Shown here: positions 9,150 through 17,225 of the stretch, in pieces
Layout: every line of letters begins with the position of its first letter
Position numbering within the stretch: position 1 is the first letter of the stretch
NCBI GenBank assembly: GCA_964434955.1
Contig: CAYSXI010000071.1
Coordinates: forward strand, 1 to 24,234
Direction: 5' to 3'
DNA: 24,234 bases
Origin: JANQLU01 sp964434955
GTDB lineage: Bacteria > Planctomycetota > Planctomycetia > Pirellulales > Pirellulaceae
Notes under the pieces: generated by a model
What the model saw: only the letters and a program-made list of their open reading frames with translations
Database searches by the model: none
What the model was told of the DNA's origin: nothing
Made by a program: the position numbers and the translations under genes

Positions 9150-10091
9150 CTATTTGTTCTTCTCAAGTTGCTCAACTCGTTTGTCCAGCTTTTGCAAAAA
9201 GTTTCCAATTTCTTTTAAAAGCCGTTGGTTTTCCTGCATCGAACGCAAAAGCTCCTGGTCACCGGTTTGTCTCAGGTCGGTTCGTGCCGAGAGCTTGGCC
9301 GCCTGAAACCGTTTTTCCAATTCACGGACCGCTCGATCCATTCCACCTGTTTTCTTGAGATGATTGATCATCTCCAGCATCGTCTCAAGGCGAACCCGGC
9401 GTTCGCCGGTGATGCTTGGTGGAATTGCCATCGGATCTTGCTGACCGCCTCGAACGACGAGTCGGCGTTTGTAGGCGAGCAGTTCTTCCTTTCTCGCGTT
9501 CAACGCAAGTAATTCGGAAGTGAGTAACTTCAGGCGGTCACCATTGGTTTCTGTCTTGAGCGAGGCCATGATCAATTCCGACTTTCGGTCGACCTCGTTC
9601 AATGCAGCGTTGATGGCGTCCAATTCGGTTCGGGATACCTGGCTTCCTCGGCTCGGAGGGGCAACGAGAAGTTTCAGCCTGTCGACAACACGACGGGCGG
9701 CTTGCTCTTTCTGCAACAACGATTTCATTTGGGCTTCACTCATGGCCATCTTCTGAACAATCGTCTGGAGTTCCGCCATCGCTTCGGCTTTCACTCGTCG
9801 GTCCGTGATGTTCGGGAATGACGCGTTTAAGACATCCTGCTTTTTCTTCAAACTCGCGACCTCTCTTTGAGCCGCCGCGATTTGATCTCGCAACTTGGCG
9901 AGTTCGGCCTGTGACTTTGCCAGACGATAGCGGGCTTGCTCGTTGGCGCCTTCCCGCAAGCGATCGAACTGAGAGTAGACTTTTGAAGGCTGGATGACGG
10001 CGATCGAGGCAATGGCAACAACCAGGCCAAGGCAGAATCGCGTCACATTGGACAGCCATGCATTCGGAAATTTCGGGGCGTTCAAACGCAT
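9150..10091 (-). CDS. Secreted coiled-coil protein of unknown function
   Basis: I do not recognise a named family. The 313-residue protein starts at ATG 10091, which has GGAG about eight bases upstream. A hydrophobic segment at about 19-34 followed by VYS-Q near 38-41 looks like a signal peptide or a single membrane anchor. The rest is almost entirely charged helix with heptad-like Leu/Ala spacing: residues ~45-95, ~105-160 and ~175-235, then after a PMAIPPS break a segment from ~245 to the C-terminus, which ends KLDKRVEQLEKNK. It probably acts in the periplasm as a structural or scaffolding protein. It is followed by a strong terminator. The sulfatase upstream on the same strand is 180 bases away, so it probably has its own promoter. 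Confidence 0.8.
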   Translation of the reverse strand: MRLNAPKFPNAWLSNVTRFCLGLVVAIASIAVIQPSKVYSQFDRLREGANEQARYRLAKSQAELAKLRDQIAAAQREVASLKKKQDVLNASFPNITDRRVKAEAMAELQTIVQKMAMSEAQMKSLLQKEQAARRVVDRLKLLVAPPSRGSQVSRTELDAINAALNEVDRKSELIMASLKTETNGDRLKLLTSELLALNARKEELLAYKRRLVVRGGQQDPMAIPPSITGERRVRLETMLEMINHLKKTGGMDRAVRELEKRFQAAKLSARTDLRQTGDQELLRSMQENQRLLKEIGNFLQKLDKRVEQLEKNK

Positions 10092-10271
10092 CGTGATAAC
10101 TCCGGCAAGTTTGCAGAACGAATACGGTTCCGGTAGGAATTTGGATGAATCAAATCGGCAACGGGTTCCATGGCAAATGCAGATATTCGTTTGATTTTCC
10201 AAATGGATGCATCACGTCACTCTTGCGAATGAAATGGTCGCATGTACCGATATTCTTTCTAGCAAATTGCA

Positions 10272-12089
10272 TTATTTCTCGGAATTCATTGAGAGTTCGA
10301 TCTGATAGGCCGCGACGGCGGCATCCTTTGATTCTTGCTGGACGAACGTTGCAGAAATGTCCTGATGGCCTTTTGGAATGATGATTGAGCCAAAAGTGAC
10401 TTGCGAAGCAGGATTGGCAGCGAGCGTTTTCTTGATCGCCTTGCTGCCAACTTGCAAAATGACGACACCGTTCTGAACGGGTTTGCGGAAAGTTACTTTT
10501 GCCTGAAACGATTTCCCGGAAACAGAATCTAGCCTCCATTTGCCAACGTTGTTGCCTTTTTTCTCGACGCGCCAATCCTGACGAGTCAGGGTTGTTTGCC
10601 GTTCATGCGGTGAACCGACGATGATCCGTGGTGGTAAGTAATTGTTCTCTCGAGTTGCGGAAACGTCGTCAAACCATTGGTCGTATTCCCGGATCAGGCG
10701 TTTCGCGATTTCCGGTTCCTCGTCAATCAAGTTTTTTGACTCGCCAGGATCGTTTTGCAAATCGTAGAGTTCGAACTTGGGTTTTCCCTGGAAGGATTCC
10801 CTTGAGAAGCCGCTAGGATGAAGAAGCTTGTATCGCGAGTCCCGAATCATAAAGTGGTGATAACGAAACGGCCGATTCCCACGATGAGTTTGGATCACAA
10901 TATTTCTTTCCGGCCACTCGACGCTTTCCTGTTTCAACAGCCCGAGCAGACTTCGTCCGTCCAGCTTGACGTCGTTTGTCAGTTTTGACCTGCATGCTTC
11001 AAGCACCGTCGGCATGATATCGATATGCGCTGCAACTTTGTTAACCGTGGTGCCTGCTTTCAACGTTTTCGGCCAATGAAACCAAATCGGCGAACGAATC
11101 CCGCCTTCGTGGACCAGAGTTTTCTTTCCGCGAAGGTTCCCGACGTAGCGCCATGAATTCGGTCCATTGTCGACGAGGAATATGACCAAGGTATTTTCGA
11201 GCAGCGATTCCGACTCAAGAAATTCAAAGAGTTTTCCAACATTGTCATCAATGTTGGTGATCATGGCGGAAATTCTTGCAAGTTGATCGAGCGAACGATC
11301 CATGTTTTGCGGGTTGTCCTTGATGATCTTTTTGAGCGCTTCCGGTTTTGATTTGTAATCCTTGTAAAGCCCTTCGGGGACGTCATGAAATGGTCCATGA
11401 GGAGCGTTTGTGGCAATGTAGGTAAAAAATGGTTTGCCAGAAGATTTGGAATTCTTGATGAAACCGATTGCTTCGTCGAAATAGACGTCGGTGCAATAGC
11501 CTTTCGTGGGCGTCCGCTTACCATTTTTATAAAGCACCGCATTGGTGTAGTGCCCCTGGTGGTCAACCGGATCGGAAGATTGGCCTATGCCTCCCCCGCG
11601 ATGAACGAGGGATACATCAAACCCCTGGTCCATGGGGCGCATCGGGTAGCAATCGCCAAGATGCCACTTTCCGAAAATCCCGGTTCGATAGCCATTGGAT
11701 TTAAGTGCCTCCGCCAAAGTGTATTCGGCCGGCTCCATCATGCTTCGTCCAATGTATGTGTCGATGCAACGAGTTCGATAGTTGTAGCGGCCGGTCATCA
11801 AGGACGCTCGGGTCGGCGAGCAAACGGGGCTTACATAAAACTGGCTGACGGTGGCGCTGTTCTTTGCCATCGCATCGAGATTGGGAGTCTTGATAACTTG
11901 GTTTCCATTAACGCCGAAATCTCCAATCCCCTGATCGTCCGTCATGATCAAGATCACATTCGGCCGCGAGGGCCGATTCTGGCCAAACGCCCTCGGGGCG
12001 GACAGCAAGGCGAAAAACGTCAGGCATCCCATCAGGATAGAAAGCGAAGCCAGTAATCGAGCAGGGATGATTGGGTCAAATGAACGCAT
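10272..12089 (-). CDS. Exported Cys-type sulfatase (arylsulfatase A family)
   Basis: The 605-residue enzyme should hydrolyse sulfate esters outside the cytoplasm, probably on sulfated polysaccharides. A signal peptide covers about residues 10-36 (LLASLSILMGCLTFFALL, cleavage near AFG-Q). The metal site TDDQG is at 50-54; the CSPTR motif at 90-94 carries the Cys that is converted to formylglycine; GKWHLG is at 140-145, NAPHGPF near 228 and VDNGPN near 306-311, all as in active family members. After about residue 490 a C-terminal region with beta-strand character follows (DWRVEKKGNNVGKWRLDS onward). The start at ATG 12089 is chosen because it leaves a normal signal peptide. No formylglycine-generating enzyme or carbohydrate lyase is adjacent. 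Substrate specificity cannot be read from the sequence. Confidence 0.95.
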   Translation of the reverse strand: MRSFDPIIPARLLASLSILMGCLTFFALLSAPRAFGQNRPSRPNVILIMTDDQGIGDFGVNGNQVIKTPNLDAMAKNSATVSQFYVSPVCSPTRASLMTGRYNYRTRCIDTYIGRSMMEPAEYTLAEALKSNGYRTGIFGKWHLGDCYPMRPMDQGFDVSLVHRGGGIGQSSDPVDHQGHYTNAVLYKNGKRTPTKGYCTDVYFDEAIGFIKNSKSSGKPFFTYIATNAPHGPFHDVPEGLYKDYKSKPEALKKIIKDNPQNMDRSLDQLARISAMITNIDDNVGKLFEFLESESLLENTLVIFLVDNGPNSWRYVGNLRGKKTLVHEGGIRSPIWFHWPKTLKAGTTVNKVAAHIDIMPTVLEACRSKLTNDVKLDGRSLLGLLKQESVEWPERNIVIQTHRGNRPFRYHHFMIRDSRYKLLHPSGFSRESFQGKPKFELYDLQNDPGESKNLIDEEPEIAKRLIREYDQWFDDVSATRENNYLPPRIIVGSPHERQTTLTRQDWRVEKKGNNVGKWRLDSVSGKSFQAKVTFRKPVQNGVVILQVGSKAIKKTLAANPASQVTFGSIIIPKGHQDISATFVQQESKDAAVAAYQIELSMNSEK

Positions 12090-12596
12090 GGATGGCCGGC
12101 AATGTAGGAGGATGAATTCTTGGGACAATATTTTGGTGCCAGGTGCATCCCATCGAACCCATCAGTCGGTCCAATGGAGAATCTGGTCAAGTGACTTGAG
12201 AATATCGACAGAGCGATCCGATGGCCACCGCTTGTTGGCAGAATTCAACCTGCAAAAGGGTCACCGGCGGGACGTTTGCAATCTCCCGACGAGCAAAAAC
12301 TCAAAGGAAATGCGGGTTGGGGAGATAGCTGAGATGCGCAGTTTGGCTTATGAAACCAAGCCAAGAATTGTCAGGCAATGATCGTCCGACGCCGACTCGT
12401 AACGACCGAGCGCAGGGGCATATACCGGCAACCAGTTGGATTGGGGACCGGCTTTTTCGAATTATTTTGATCCGCAGAAAAACTGAAAAAATCGTCAGAA
12501 TCCGAAGTATCTTTGGCCTCGATCCTGTGTTTATTACGGTGCCCTTTCAGCCTTGCATTCAAAAAATTGAATGGCGAAAAGTATCTGGAGAGAAAA
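12090..12596. other. Gene-free divergent intergenic region
   Basis: About 507 bases separate the sulfatase (minus) from the Arg/Gly/Ser-rich protein (plus). Open frames crossing it look like no known protein and have no ribosome site, so I call no gene. It must carry both promoters, but no convincing -35/-10 pair was found. A 13-base perfect palindrome, TCAAGTGACTTGA, lies at 12187-12199. The A/T-rich part at about 12455-12600 precedes the plus-strand start. Confidence 0.6.
12187..12199. repeat. Perfect 13-base palindrome in the sulfatase upstream region
   Basis: TCAAGT, one central G, and ACTTGA form a perfect inverted repeat about 100 bases upstream of the sulfatase start. It could be a dimeric regulator site, but a repeat of this size can also occur by chance in about 500 bases. 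Confidence 0.35.
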
Positions 12597-14669
12597 ATGA
12601 AAGCAGGAATTGGTAAAGGCGTTTCGAGCTGGCGGATAGCCTCGACGAACCACGGAAGAAGCTGGCAGCGCGGCTTCTCATTTGCCATTGCCGTCGCAAT
12701 TGCGATGGGGTGGTCAACCATGGTTGATGCTCAAAAGACAATCGATCGAAATCAAACTTCGGGCAAGACAGCGCTCCCCTGGGACCTGCCAGGTCAATTG
12801 AATGAAGGTCAATTGAAAGAAGGTCAAGCCGTTGAAGGTCAGGCAACGGGGGTTCAGCTTGGAGAGCTTATGCTTTCCAAATTGAGACTTAATCCGCCGG
12901 TCATGCAGAATCGTCTTTCGCTAGAATTTCAAGACGATCGACGGCCGAGATCGAGGCAGCAAGAAGGCAGCCGGGGTTCGAATCAAGATCGATTTGAACA
13001 AGAAGTTCGCGATGCGATTGCGCGGCAGATGCAAAATCGACCTCAGTCAAACTTTGGCATGCCCTATTCGCGACCGGGTGACCGCGGCTCGCGGCAGGGA
13101 CATGGCCGAAGAGGCGATCAACGTGGTCCAAGTTCAATGGATGAACGACAACGCGTTCAGCAAATGCTGATGCAACGAATCCAGCAAATGCAAGGTCAAC
13201 GTGGAGGCGATCAATCAAATCGAGACGAAATGCGACAAGCATTTATGCGAGCCATCCAACGTGCCCAGCAGGGTTCTCCACAAGGCTCCAATGTCCGAGG
13301 TCGTGGCGGCTCTCCGTCTTCTCGATCACAACGTGGTCGTTCGTCGGACAATCGACCCTCCCGTGGCGCCGGCCAACGCCCAGATTCGCGTTCACGTTCG
13401 GGTTCGGGTTCGCGTTCAAATCCTCGCTCGCGATCCGATTCTCGATTTGGCGATCGACGGCCAGCGCCGCCGCGCGGTCCGCAGGCCAACCAGGGATTCA
13501 TGATGCAACGCCGCAGCCCAGGCCAATTCCGAACGCCATCGCGGGGGCATTCCGCTGGCGATGCTCGACGGTCGCCCTCTTCCTCGCATTCAAAGAGTGC
13601 GCGGGGACATTCGCGAAATTCCAAATCAAACCGATCCGGATTCAATCGCTCGTCCGCCAATGGACGTTCATTCCGCAGTCGGCCTTTCCGACACCAATCC
13701 AGTTTTTACGGTCGACGCGGTGGCCCCGGTCGTGCTCATTCCTGGCACGGCAGTTCCGCGCGTGGCAAATCACGGGGCGGTCAACGCGGTTCAATGCGAA
13801 GGGGGCATCGTCACCGCGCTCCTGGGCAGTTCCGGCGGCCATCGTATCATCGAGGTGGCGGGCAATTCCGATCGCACCGCGGCCATTCCATGAATCATCA
13901 TCGCTCCCGCGGCGGACATTTCTCGCGCGGAGGTTCCGGATCTCGAAGTCGCGGAAATCAAGGGCGACGTTCTTCGTTTCGGAGAAGCCCCTTCAAACAT
14001 CGTTCGCATTTCGGACGTTCTCGTGGAATGAACCGTAGCCGTGGAATGAATCGAGGTCGAGGTTTGAATCATCGGCCGGGTTCAAGGCAACGCGGAAGAC
14101 AGTTCGGCGGAATGCACCATGGACGAAGTCGACATGATCACCGTCGCAGCCATCGCGGATTCGGTTCGCATGGCCATTCACGCGGAAATCAAAGTCGCTC
14201 GCGATCCGGCCGACGCGGTGGACCGAAACCTCAAACCCGAGACGGTCGACGTGGTCGTCCCGGTTCAAGCCGGATGCAGCGTCCGCCTCAACGTCCCAAT
14301 CGCTCACAGTTCGAGCGAGCGCCATCGTCTCCAAGGGGTTTCAATCCTGGAAACTCACGGGGAGGCCCCCAGGGTCGGCCGGCGCCGCCTTCACGCGGTA
14401 ACGATCGAGCACGCGGTAACAGCCCGCGCGGCGACGAACGTTCGCGAGGAATTCAGCGCGATCCGCGTCAATCTCGAGAGCGAAGTTCGCGCAGCAGTGG
14501 CCGCCGCGGTGGCGAGTCTCACAGTCGTGCCGGCGGTCAGTCGCCAGGCAATTCTCGGGGCAATCCTCGGGGTAATTCTCGGCAGGGTTCAATGGATCCT
14601 CGGAAACGACCGGCTCCGCAAGGTTCTGGCGGAAGAAGAGGCGGAGACCGGAGTCCCCTAACGGTTTGA
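12597..14669 (+). CDS. Exported, extremely Arg/Gly/Ser/His-rich disordered protein
   Basis: The 690-residue protein matches no family I know. The start at ATG 12597 has GGAG eight bases upstream and opens a signal peptide with a long basic n-region, a core FAIAVAIAMGW (about 29-39) and a likely cleavage VDA-Q at 43-46. Residues 66-84 hold short GQxxE repeats. Helical, Gln/Met/Arg-rich segments lie near 131-147, 181-200 and 208-225. From ~231 to the end the sequence is low complexity: RGG, RSR, GRGR and HRG steps, with no Cys anywhere and very few Lys or hydrophobics, so it is strongly basic and probably disordered. It should bind polyanions, but outside the cytoplasm; sulfated or acidic extracellular polymers are a possible partner (inference). 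It is divergent from the sulfatase and is followed by a strong terminator. The reading frame is unbroken. Confidence 0.85.
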   Translation: MKAGIGKGVSSWRIASTNHGRSWQRGFSFAIAVAIAMGWSTMVDAQKTIDRNQTSGKTALPWDLPGQLNEGQLKEGQAVEGQATGVQLGELMLSKLRLNPPVMQNRLSLEFQDDRRPRSRQQEGSRGSNQDRFEQEVRDAIARQMQNRPQSNFGMPYSRPGDRGSRQGHGRRGDQRGPSSMDERQRVQQMLMQRIQQMQGQRGGDQSNRDEMRQAFMRAIQRAQQGSPQGSNVRGRGGSPSSRSQRGRSSDNRPSRGAGQRPDSRSRSGSGSRSNPRSRSDSRFGDRRPAPPRGPQANQGFMMQRRSPGQFRTPSRGHSAGDARRSPSSSHSKSARGHSRNSKSNRSGFNRSSANGRSFRSRPFRHQSSFYGRRGGPGRAHSWHGSSARGKSRGGQRGSMRRGHRHRAPGQFRRPSYHRGGGQFRSHRGHSMNHHRSRGGHFSRGGSGSRSRGNQGRRSSFRRSPFKHRSHFGRSRGMNRSRGMNRGRGLNHRPGSRQRGRQFGGMHHGRSRHDHRRSHRGFGSHGHSRGNQSRSRSGRRGGPKPQTRDGRRGRPGSSRMQRPPQRPNRSQFERAPSSPRGFNPGNSRGGPQGRPAPPSRGNDRARGNSPRGDERSRGIQRDPRQSRERSSRSSGRRGGESHSRAGGQSPGNSRGNPRGNSRQGSMDPRKRPAPQGSGGRRGGDRSPLTV
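12792..12841 (+). repeat. 15-base tandem repeat encoding GQxxE units
   Basis: Three consecutive 15-base units plus a partial fourth encode GQLNE, GQLKE, GQAVE and GQ, just after the predicted signal-peptide cleavage site of the Arg/Gly/Ser-rich protein. The first two units differ in only one or two bases, suggesting recent duplication. Confidence 0.75.
14022..14075 (+). repeat. 18-base tandem repeat encoding RGMNRx units
   Basis: Three 18-base units (14022-14039, 14040-14057, 14058-14075) encode RGMNRS, RGMNRG and RGLNHR within the low-complexity region. The first two share the first eleven bases exactly, which points to growth by slippage or unequal exchange. Confidence 0.7.
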
Positions 14670-14725
14670 TCCGTCCCGCGGTCGATCACCGCCGTTGGTT
14701 TCACGTGGTATCAGCTATTTATTTT

Positions 14726-14755
14726 GCCGGCGTCATTCAGATGCCGGCTTTTTTT
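14726..14755 (+). terminator. Rho-independent terminator of the Arg/Gly/Ser-rich protein gene
   Basis: A nine-base-pair stem (GCCGGCGTC with GATGCCGGC, including one G-U pair), a five-base ATTCA loop and seven T form a strong plus-strand terminator 56 bases beyond the stop codon. The hairpin overlaps the last codons of the convergent kinase gene, whose stop is at 14733-14735. On the minus strand the hairpin is followed by A-rich sequence, so it works in one direction only. Confidence 0.9.
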
Positions 14756-17225
14756 GTGATTCTTGTGACAAGGGGCGGAATCCCCATTTGGTCGAATTCG
14801 ATTTCGTCTCAAGCCATTCGTTGATCTTGGTGGACTCCGTGCCTCTGCCGGATACCGACTTAAGTTTTGGCGGTGCCAAAAAATCGGAGACTCTTTTCGT
14901 TTCATCCTGCTCAAACTGGCAACGACCGTAGAAATTACCATCGGTACGTTTCCAGTACGCTTTCCACCTTCTCGCATTGGCGATCACGGTCGTCGGTGGG
15001 CGACTTCCCTGGGAGAAGGAAACAAATTGTCTGACTTCCGAATAGATCGAATCACGGATCCGCCAATCGAAAAGTAGGCGAATGTAGGCTCCGTTGTCGG
15101 CAGAAGAAGCGCCCGTTCTTGCGGAGGTATCGAGTCGTCTGGCGGTTAGGTATTTTTGCCCGTGAAAAATATTGTTCGAACCGTCGATCTGCCAAAAAGG
15201 GTCGGGAAGCTTTCGAATCGGTTGGCCGGGAGGCCGTGGTTCAATAAACATGAAATGGGCCGTTTCACCGTAGAAAGTGCACTGATCAATTTGGACCCGG
15301 TGTGGTTTTCCTGACTGGCGGTATTCATCCATCCAGTGGATAAGTGAGCGTCGTGTCCTCAAGAGAGTATTGGTGATCACTGTTGAGCCGTTGTCGCGGA
15401 ATCTCTGAAGAATGCCACTTCCTTGCAGCGATTCCAAGACACAATCTTGAACATTCAACTGGCCTTCCAAAACGGCAATGCACGTATTGCGAGATCCGCT
15501 TCGAATGTGGCATTGGCGGACGTCCAGGTTTCCCTGTTCCATCTTGATGACGCTGAATTGCGTAAACGGCTGGTAGCTGGAAAACGAGGCCTGGTCCCGG
15601 GGGCTGGTTTCGTGGATGAGCACCAATCCTTCAAGCCGCAAATCGGCTTTCGAAGTCAACAAGGGCGTGCCTCTCGCATCTTCTTTGCTTGCGGTGCTCG
15701 AAATGGTCGGCTTGAATCCGGCCGCCGATTTGATCGACAAGGGAACGTCGATAACCTGGGGTTCCAGGTAAACGGTTCCGTTCGTACGAATCGTGATGGT
15801 TTCGTTGGCCTTGGCCGAATCGATGGCAGATTCGAGCGAACTGTACGGTTGATTGCCGATTCGAAAAACTTCGTTGACCTTGTTTGCTTTTTCCGAATGG
15901 GCAATCGGATCCAATGTTGAATTGAGCAAATTGGGAATGGAAAAAAACGTGAGGATGATGACCAAAGCGGTTGCCAGAATCGCCCCACCGATGATCACTG
16001 GTTGAAGCCAATTTGACTTTGGGGAACTGACTTGTGAGTTGCCGTTTTGGATACGCTGGATTGCGGAAAGCAATTCGTCAGCGGATTGGAATCTTTGGGA
16101 TGGGTTCTTTTGATGCAGCCGTTCGAGCAGCTTTTGAAACTCGTGATGGGTGGTTTCGTTGGATTTGGCAAGTTCGGGCGTCGGCAAGTCGCAAACGTTT
16201 TTGATGACACCATAAATTGATTCAGACTTGAAAGGGGATTGACCGCAGAGGCAGGCGTAAAGGACGGTGCCTAATGAAAATAGATCGCTCCGGGCATCGA
16301 CTTCACCAAGCTGCGCCTGTTCCGGGGACATGTATTGAGGGGTTGCGGCAAGGACCCCCGACTTCGTAAGTGAAGAGTCCGATTGAAGCTGAGCCAATCC
16401 AAAATCCGAAATCTTGATAGTTCCCGTCGCTTGCTCGATCAAAAGATTCGAAGGTTTGATGTCACGGTGCACCAGTCCCGAAGCATGCGCGGCCTTCAAT
16501 CCACTCGCCGTTTGCCGAATCCACTCCAATACTTGCCTCGAGGAGATCGGGGTTTTCTCATCAAGTACTTGTTGAAGCGATTTGCCTTCGACAAATTGTT
16601 GAACCAGAAAAGGAACACGCTCCAGCTGGTCGACCGAATAAATGGTCACAATATTTTCATGGTGCACGGCCGCAGCCGCCCGAGACTCGCGGGTAAACCG
16701 TTCGAGGATCTGTGGGTCACCGGTCAATGTCTGTGGGACAAACTTGATGGCCACGATGCGATTGAGATCGGTATCACGTGCTCGGTAGACAACGCCACTT
16801 CCGCCCTCGCCGATCTTTTCGAGGATTTCGAATTTCCCCAATCGGCCAATAACGGTTTCGTCATGTTCATTTTGCGTGCCGGATTCTGTTCTCTCGAAAA
16901 GCTGTCCGGCATCAAACAAAGTGCGATCCGCTTTTCCCCCGTGGTCGGTCGACAGGGAAATTCCAACGTCCGTCGGGATTGACTTCAGTGAATCAATGAC
17001 CTCAGCCAGTGCTTTGCTTTGATCCTGGAATTCAAGTTGGCTCCAATTGATGGTTTCTGCACCCTTGGCCGGTTGGTTGAACGCTTCGAGATTCTGTTGG
17101 CAAGCTGTGCAATGATCGAGGTGCTCTTTGACGCTCTGCTCTCGCTCGGGCGACAACTTGTCTTCAAGGAGGTCGGTAATGGTCGTATCGGAAAGGCAAT
17201 CCTGCCCGTCTGGTTTGTCAGACAT
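14733..17225 (-). CDS. Ser/Thr kinase with anti-sigma zinc motif and beta-helix-like sensor
   Basis: The 830-residue protein joins four parts. (1) An N-terminal zf-HC2/anti-sigma-like segment with H-x3-C-x2-C (His35, Cys39, Cys42). (2) A Hanks-type kinase domain at about 129-392, with Gly loop IGEGGSGVVY at 138, VAIK lysine 161, HRD at 253-255, DFG at 274-276 and SPE at 300-302; all catalytic residues are present. (3) One membrane helix at about 407-429. (4) An extracytoplasmic part with short repeated beta strands (e.g. LRLEGLVLI, LDVRQCHIRSG, LNVQDCVLES, VQIDQCTFYG), typical of a right-handed parallel beta-helix. The start overlaps the ECF sigma gene by 8 bases, implying translational coupling. 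A likely role is to sense a ligand outside and control the sigma factor by binding or phosphorylation (inference from the family and the context). Confidence 0.93.
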   Translation of the reverse strand: MSDKPDGQDCLSDTTITDLLEDKLSPEREQSVKEHLDHCTACQQNLEAFNQPAKGAETINWSQLEFQDQSKALAEVIDSLKSIPTDVGISLSTDHGGKADRTLFDAGQLFERTESGTQNEHDETVIGRLGKFEILEKIGEGGSGVVYRARDTDLNRIVAIKFVPQTLTGDPQILERFTRESRAAAAVHHENIVTIYSVDQLERVPFLVQQFVEGKSLQQVLDEKTPISSRQVLEWIRQTASGLKAAHASGLVHRDIKPSNLLIEQATGTIKISDFGLAQLQSDSSLTKSGVLAATPQYMSPEQAQLGEVDARSDLFSLGTVLYACLCGQSPFKSESIYGVIKNVCDLPTPELAKSNETTHHEFQKLLERLHQKNPSQRFQSADELLSAIQRIQNGNSQVSSPKSNWLQPVIIGGAILATALVIILTFFSIPNLLNSTLDPIAHSEKANKVNEVFRIGNQPYSSLESAIDSAKANETITIRTNGTVYLEPQVIDVPLSIKSAAGFKPTISSTASKEDARGTPLLTSKADLRLEGLVLIHETSPRDQASFSSYQPFTQFSVIKMEQGNLDVRQCHIRSGSRNTCIAVLEGQLNVQDCVLESLQGSGILQRFRDNGSTVITNTLLRTRRSLIHWMDEYRQSGKPHRVQIDQCTFYGETAHFMFIEPRPPGQPIRKLPDPFWQIDGSNNIFHGQKYLTARRLDTSARTGASSADNGAYIRLLFDWRIRDSIYSEVRQFVSFSQGSRPPTTVIANARRWKAYWKRTDGNFYGRCQFEQDETKRVSDFLAPPKLKSVSGRGTESTKINEWLETKSNSTKWGFRPLSQESQKKPASE

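Noticed and set aside
11385..12056. Plus-strand open frame of 223 residues
   Set aside because: It is antisense to the sulfatase active-site region, which is plainly the real coding sequence.
12417..12460. Possible terminator with CCGG arms before a T-run
   Set aside because: The arms ACCGGC form a direct repeat and only four bases can pair; no gene ends just upstream on the plus strand.
13211..13660. Minus-strand open frame rich in Arg and Glu
   Set aside because: It is the complement of Arg/Ser-rich codons in the plus-strand protein; this codon composition keeps other frames free of stop codons.
14119..14661. Second plus-strand frame of 180 residues in the Arg-rich gene
   Set aside because: It is a shifted reading of the low-complexity codons without a ribosome site or signal peptide, and the main frame is continuous to a terminator.
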